64,000 nt of DNA. It comes from Alentia gelatinosa. Lineage: Eukaryota > Annelida > Polychaeta > Phyllodocida > Polynoidae. The stretch's first letter is position 1, and every line of letters begins with the position of its first letter. The notes below the pieces were generated by a model. It ran no database searches. It had not been told where the DNA came from and was given only the letters and a program-made list of their open reading frames with translations. The position numbers and the translations under genes were made by a program. Positions 59,034-64,000 of the stretch are shown piece after piece. The stretch is taken from NCBI GenBank assembly GCA_950022655.1, contig OX465579.1, positions 18,823,088 through 18,887,087 of the forward strand, given 5' to 3'.

Positions 59034-61301
59034 AGTCTACCTTTAACACACTATTTTATCTGTCCGCCTAACATTGGCATTAACCGCTTCCTTTGCCGGT
59101 TAAGTCTTGAACACTGTGTTCTTTACGAGTAAATAAACCGTTAAACTGGACCTTTTATCTGAGTTATGTTTTCTTAATGTTATTTCTATACAATTAAAAT
59201 TTTAGATTTAATTATTTTTGGTTTCTATGCTCCTAGATTTGTTTCCAATAAAAGTTGTTATTGCCGTTCTGTTGCCTGCACTGTATTAACATAGACCAAT
59301 TTCTCCCATGCCATTTTATAACATGAGTGTTATCTCAATGTACACTTAATAGTTTATTATAAAAATATATTATATTTTCTTCCACCTGCATCATCCTGGA
59401 TCGTGCTCGGATATCATGTAGGTTCTATTCGCCCACTAGGGTGGTATTAGATTGTAGTTGATGTCTTTGTGACTATTGGCATTAAAAAATAAATTTCCGA
59501 TCTCCCGGTTATTTCACTAGCCGTTCCACATAGACATGTTAAAAAATGGAAGGCCGTTGTTAGACAATAGACAATTTCTATGCTTGTGGTGTGATGATAT
59601 AAAAATATTTATTATAGTTAATACTTTATAAGTGCCTTGCTCTAGCCAACTAGCTAACTGTAGCACCACATGTCCATAATTACACATTACGTTTTTATTT
59701 ACAGGGTGTTAGCTCTGTAGGATATAGAATACTAAAACACAAACATTGTAATATTTCACAGTTTGTATTTATTTTCACAACTGTAATATCTCAACATAAA
59801 TGTAATAATTATGTTTGCTCTGCACAAAATCGAAGAATCTAACAAGTCTCTAGTAAAATAAGTGTCTATACTAAAATACAATACCCTTTATTTTAATAAA
59901 TGAAATAACGGCAAATAACATTTTAACTCTTTACACTAGGGGCTATAACATATATGAAACTTAACCTATATGAAATATAGGCGTTTCCTAAGGACTTACA
60001 TAAACAACAAAACTCTAATGGTTGATGTACATATGATGAACACCAATAATAAATCAGTCTTAACCATTCACTCGTGTTACAAGTGGTTTGTGGTCATAAT
60101 CCCATACTTTAAACCTATATCTATTCCATCTATATATGTAGGACATATATTTTTACGTCCTTGTTTAGAGAAGCACCCGGCAGAATACCGGGTCAGGCCA
60201 GCGTAGGTAAACGATAAGTGTATTTGTAATAATGGCAATCACAGGGAAATAAAGAAAACTAAATTTTTTCATATAGTATACAGGCTCCACATAATAGTGG
60301 CTAACTACATATCTATACAAGAACAAAGGCCTAAATATTATATATAACTGAGGGAAAAACATTACCTGTATGGTACCCCCTTTTATGAAATAAAATCCTT
60401 TATTAATAATTGGAAATATAAGGCTATCTAATTATCAATGTTCTCAAGAATGGCTAAATAACAAAATCAATAATACATTTCTTATTGTATTTCTTCTTAT
60501 TATGTTCGTCAACAAATAAGGACAATGATCAAAAATATTAGTATGATTAACCTAAAATAATTTTTTTTTTTTTTTTCAATACTTTTGTGTCATAACATGA
60601 TAAAGCACAGTTAGTCAAAAAAAATAAAAACCTTTGAAGGTGAATCAACGACTATTGGCAAATATATTCTCCATATTTTCGCTAAGTGTGTTATACAATA
60701 TAAAGGAATTTATTGGTTTTTCAAATATAAAAATTATGTCTTCCATGATAGTATGTAGACTTTACCAAATATCCTCTTATTCTACATAGCCTTCATCAGG
60801 TATAAGGTCTCCTGCTCATTTTGCCTCTGGCTATTAAGGAGCTCCTTTGTTATATGGCCTTATCACCTAATAGGTTGGGTTTAAAAACCTACGATAGAAA
60901 AATTCTTTATTATCTTGACAATGAACAAATACATATATTTTTTTTATGTTTCATCTACAGGTATTATAAAGCAATAAAAATTTGTTTCATAAGGCTATAT
61001 TTAAATAAATGTAAACACAAAATAACGAAATTTTAAAGCGAACGCCTACTTGGTAGCCTAGCTGCTATGGTATTGATAATACACACACACGCAGTAAGCA
61101 AATAGTATTTTAGCCTTTGACCATATTTGGTTATTAAGAGAGAGTCATGGACTTCGTTTATAATATAGGTGCAACTTTGTCACCTTTAATAAAAAATCTA
61201 ATAATAAATAATCAAAGCCTATGGAAAATAATCAGAAGTAAAAGAAACATAATATATTGAGAAACAAAGTATTTCTGTCAGATGAACTGTTGTACTGTTA
61301 T
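59034..61301. other. H3 spacer between transposase and protein C
   Basis: Very AT-rich, with no exon-like frame. It corresponds to 18080-19796 of H1. Contains an (AC)n stretch near 61080. Confidence 0.45.
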
Positions 61302-63507
61302 TCAGAGAGCACGTTTATGCTTGGCGTTTCTGTTTCGTGCAGACTTGCGCGCTGGAGACTCTGGCAACGTGCTTGTGTTTCCTGAAGGGTATAAAGTTTT
61401 AGGGTATGCTATAAAATTTGACTAAAATTTGATAATATTTTATATATTTCAAATCATCTCTCTATCCCAAAGGATCCCTTTTTTAAATGTAGGACTAATA
61501 ATTACCTAACAATTGAGGCGTATGTGAAAAACCATAGATTACCTATTGCTTTACCTATTTCTTGTTATAACTATCATTTCAAAATAGTTGAACAGTTTTA
61601 TAAAATAGTATATTATTTTTATTATTCGTGTTACCAATAACTGTGTGCTCTTTATGTCTTATTAACCGTTTAACAGGTAAAATAATATTTATATTTTTAT
61701 TAATACCTTCTTGTTCTCCACTTGCGACCGTGCAATTTGCTGTATTCAAGGTGTCAGCATTTTCAAAGTCATTTCTGTTATCCTGGGGGTAATACTGTGT
61801 GGCAGCTTCTTTTTTTTCAGGTTCTGCCTCAGTTTGCGTCTCCATCGTGTGGTCTTTGATATTTTTCAGTGTGGATATTTCCCTTTGAAGGTGTTTTATT
61901 ACTGAAAGTAAAAGGACTATGTTATATTTTGCATTGGTTTCACTGTTTAATGTTATGGTGTTGCATTATATTAATCGGCAACAACTATATATAATGGAGT
62001 GCGTTTCACTTTATAACTCAGTCTTAATACATAGTTAATTATAAATAATTAATTATAGTCTTCAGAAAATAGACTACATTTATATTAAGCAATCTCCTTA
62101 TTATAAATTTTCACTGTCATGTACAATTATTAGCATCCGTTATATGATAATAATTATATTATTACTGTCTGTTCATGAGATGTGGTTAACTATTTCTGGT
62201 AGTGTACCCAAAGAGAAATAAATATTTTATTTAACCTTCTTTTATCTCTCCTTTTCTGGTTCCCATGGCTTTATCTGCAATTGTTTTCATTGAAACTGAT
62301 AGTTCGGAAAAAAGGTCGATGAGTTGGGGTGTTCCTTCTGCTCGGGCCTGTTCGCCATCTCTGTCTGTCTGGGTGTCTATCTCCCGGTGCGTTATGTATA
62401 CTTCTTGATGACAGATCTGAGCATTCAAATTGGGGTCAAGTTCTTGTTTATTTAGGACACGGTCTGGCACTGTGAAAGGATAAATAATTGGGTATAAATG
62501 ACTAGTGGAAGGGGTGATGTTACATATTTTTAAGGCATCAGTCAAGGACTATGACATTTGCTCAAGATACCACATGGATAATCCAAATGAAAACATTTTC
62601 TTGGCATCAGTAGTTTATAAAAACTCATATCACCCCATACCCAACTACTTGATATAGAAGAACGACCCTCCTTGTTAATTTGTTTATAAATTAAAATATA
62701 CGGAAATAAAATAATGATTATAAACTATATACGATATAATTTCTTTATTTTTGGTTTACCCTTTGCCCTAATTATCACTTTGAAAACGAAAAAATGTGTG
62801 TTTATATACCAAATGGTGGTACGTTTACTATCTTTTAGTTACCGGTCTGTGTGTTCCCAATCTGTAAATGGAGAATAACCAATTTAGGCCCCTAAATATA
62901 TAAAAATAAAGTGGTACTGACTTCCACATACTATACACTTACACGCTGTAGACTGATTTGGAGGAAATGGAACAACCCGAATGGGTACGCCATTTCTGGC
63001 ACACATGTTGGCCTCGTCACCTACTGTCTTAGACAGTGAAAGACCTTTTACCGGTTGGACTGGAAACAAACAAATCTCTATACCAATGGCCACTATTACA
63101 GTAGTAAAACAATATAGTGTTAATTAAAAAAATATATTTATATAGTCCTTTATTATAAATAAATGAACAGATCTGAAACCACTTTTTTTGTTGGTACTTA
63201 TGTCCATTGTCTCGGGTAAAGGTCAACAAGGCTTTAGCTTGGCACTAGTCTACCATACAAATTTTTATTTATCTTGAAGAAACTAATTATTTGTATCTTT
63301 AGTGTGACAATATCATTTTTGAATTTATAAGTAATATTTGAATATACAAACATATGTATTATCTGCATATTTAATAATTATAGTAATAATTACATGTCTG
63401 TTTAGCAGGCACTACACTTTCCACGACAGAACACAGTGAGTTGTTTGAAGAAGGAACGGTTACTGGAGAAATACGACCCGCATTGGCATGGAGTGCCAAT
63501 TGTATAT
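61302..63507 (-). CDS. Protein C homologue, H3 (5' exon not found)
   Basis: Five exons on the - strand: 63507-63394, 63059-62943, 62469-62236, 61901-61707 and 61381-61302, all joined in phase 1. Lengths 114, 117, 234, 195 and 80 compare with 114, 117, 219, 195 and 80 in H1. Shared landmarks are ALHA near the start of the first, HQEVYITHREIDTQTDRD, a coiled coil (LFSELSVSMKTIADKA, then VIKHLQREISTLK), ATQYY, and the basic tail SPARKSARNRNAKHKR. TQT occurs twice (DTQTD and ETQTE). The exon with the start codon would lie above 63507 and was not identified. Unknown function; presumably the same as in H1. Confidence 0.72.
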
Positions 63508-63665
63508 CTATAAAATATAAGAAAAAGGTTAAAATCGGCGATCAACGATCTAGTTATAGCAGGACATTTACACTGTATAGCTAGTAATGTAGTACAATTA
63601 ACGAATATCTTAATCAATATATCAAATTTGCTGTTTTCTCATATTAAGATATGTATCCATATATT

Positions 63666-63780
63666 CATGGGCATCTTGCCACCTCATGGTGGGCATCTTG
63701 CCCCCCCATGGTGGGCATCTGGCCCCCTCATGGTGGCCATTTTGACCCCCCCCTTACCTCCGACCCCCCCAAAAGAAACA
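63666..63780. repeat. Short GGGCATCTTGCCCCC tandem array
   Basis: Three to four units of about 24 bp (CATGGTGGGCATCTTGCCCCC), then a C-rich tract. It lies where the first protein C exon of H3 might be expected. Confidence 0.65.
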
Positions 63781-63785
63781 CCACA

Positions 63786-63988
63786 GAAAAAAAGCCTACT
63801 TTACTTCTTCTGCATTTGTAGTAGAAATCCCTATTCTTGAGCCTCCTGTTGTTGGCCAAGACCATGTTCCTCAGACCATAGACTTGTCCAAGTCGTTGTT
63901 TTTTAAAAATTATAAAAATTGGTTTACTAACTATGATCACAGGTTGAAAGCAACAGGCTACTCTAGGGCTTGTGGAAAAGCAAGATAA
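63786..63988 (+). other. Short unrecognised frame at the window edge
   Basis: A + strand frame reads through ILEPPVVGQDHVPQTIDLSK and FFKNYKNWFTNYDHRLK to a stop near 63988. The composition looks protein-like, but there is no start, no splice support and no family I recognise. Confidence 0.2.
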
Positions 63989-64000
63989 TAACACAAAAAA

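Larger units (their letters stand above)
54747..64000 (+). mobile_element. Harbinger H3, left part, extends beyond the window
   Basis: CAG (54744-54746) is followed by GGACCTGTTTCAATAG, related to the H1 TIR. Subterminal GTTTCACCAG and GTCACCAACAGTG words follow. It carries a complete transposase (54981-59033) and a protein C homologue (61302-63507). The Myb gene is expected beyond 64000 by analogy with H1. More than 9.2 kb are visible. Confidence 0.75.

Overview
This is animal genomic DNA made almost entirely of transposable elements and satellites; I see no ordinary single-copy host gene. Every multi-exon gene has GT-AG introns, and the background is AT-rich. The two long LINE copies end in an (ACAA)n tail, one of them preceded by GGGACGTTAAACCAC. 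From memory that kind of tail is common in mollusc genomes, so a marine mollusc is my best but weak guess.

Layout. 1-3.2 kb: AT-rich DNA with two piggyBac-type MITEs. 3.2-9.9 kb and 27.7-34.7 kb (plus a stub at 36.75-36.92 kb): one giant degenerate CCTACCTCC/CTGACCTCC satellite. It was split by a 17.7-kb PIF/Harbinger transposon (H1, 9947-27688, CTG target duplication) and by a 5'-truncated LINE (34741-36739, 7-bp target duplication). 37.0-38.25 kb: three short tandem arrays. 38.4-40.1 kb: a decayed Crypton tyrosine-recombinase element. 40.5-49.8 kb: a nest in which a MITE sits inside a GC-rich Ty3/Gypsy LTR retrotransposon, which sits inside a LINE. A broken Harbinger (H2) follows at 49.8 kb, joined to a LINE 3' end. 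51.5-54.7 kb: a mosaic of short arrays, solo Harbinger ends, an inverted duplication and two exons of a gene resembling one carried by H1. 54.7 kb to the window end: a third Harbinger (H3), cut off by the window edge.

The most interesting content is the Harbinger family. H1 has a 5-exon DDE transposase (356 codons) on the + strand and, by my exon reconstruction, three genes on the - strand. These are a Myb/SANT-type DNA-binding protein (416 aa), a coiled-coil protein with a basic C-terminus (291 aa, 'protein C') and a basic/TQT-rich protein (558 aa, 'protein A') lying wholly inside transposase intron 1. H3 has a homologous transposase with the same exon structure. It also has a protein C homologue in which four of the five exons visible here have exactly the same length as in H1, while the sequence is strongly diverged. 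This supports protein C as a genuine, selected, apparently undescribed accessory component of this lineage. Transposase, Myb-like protein and protein C (possibly also A) may work together in nuclear import, end binding and cleavage; only the first two roles follow from known Harbinger biology.

Exon models were built by hand from reading frames, splice consensus and comparison of the copies. No database or structure search was possible.
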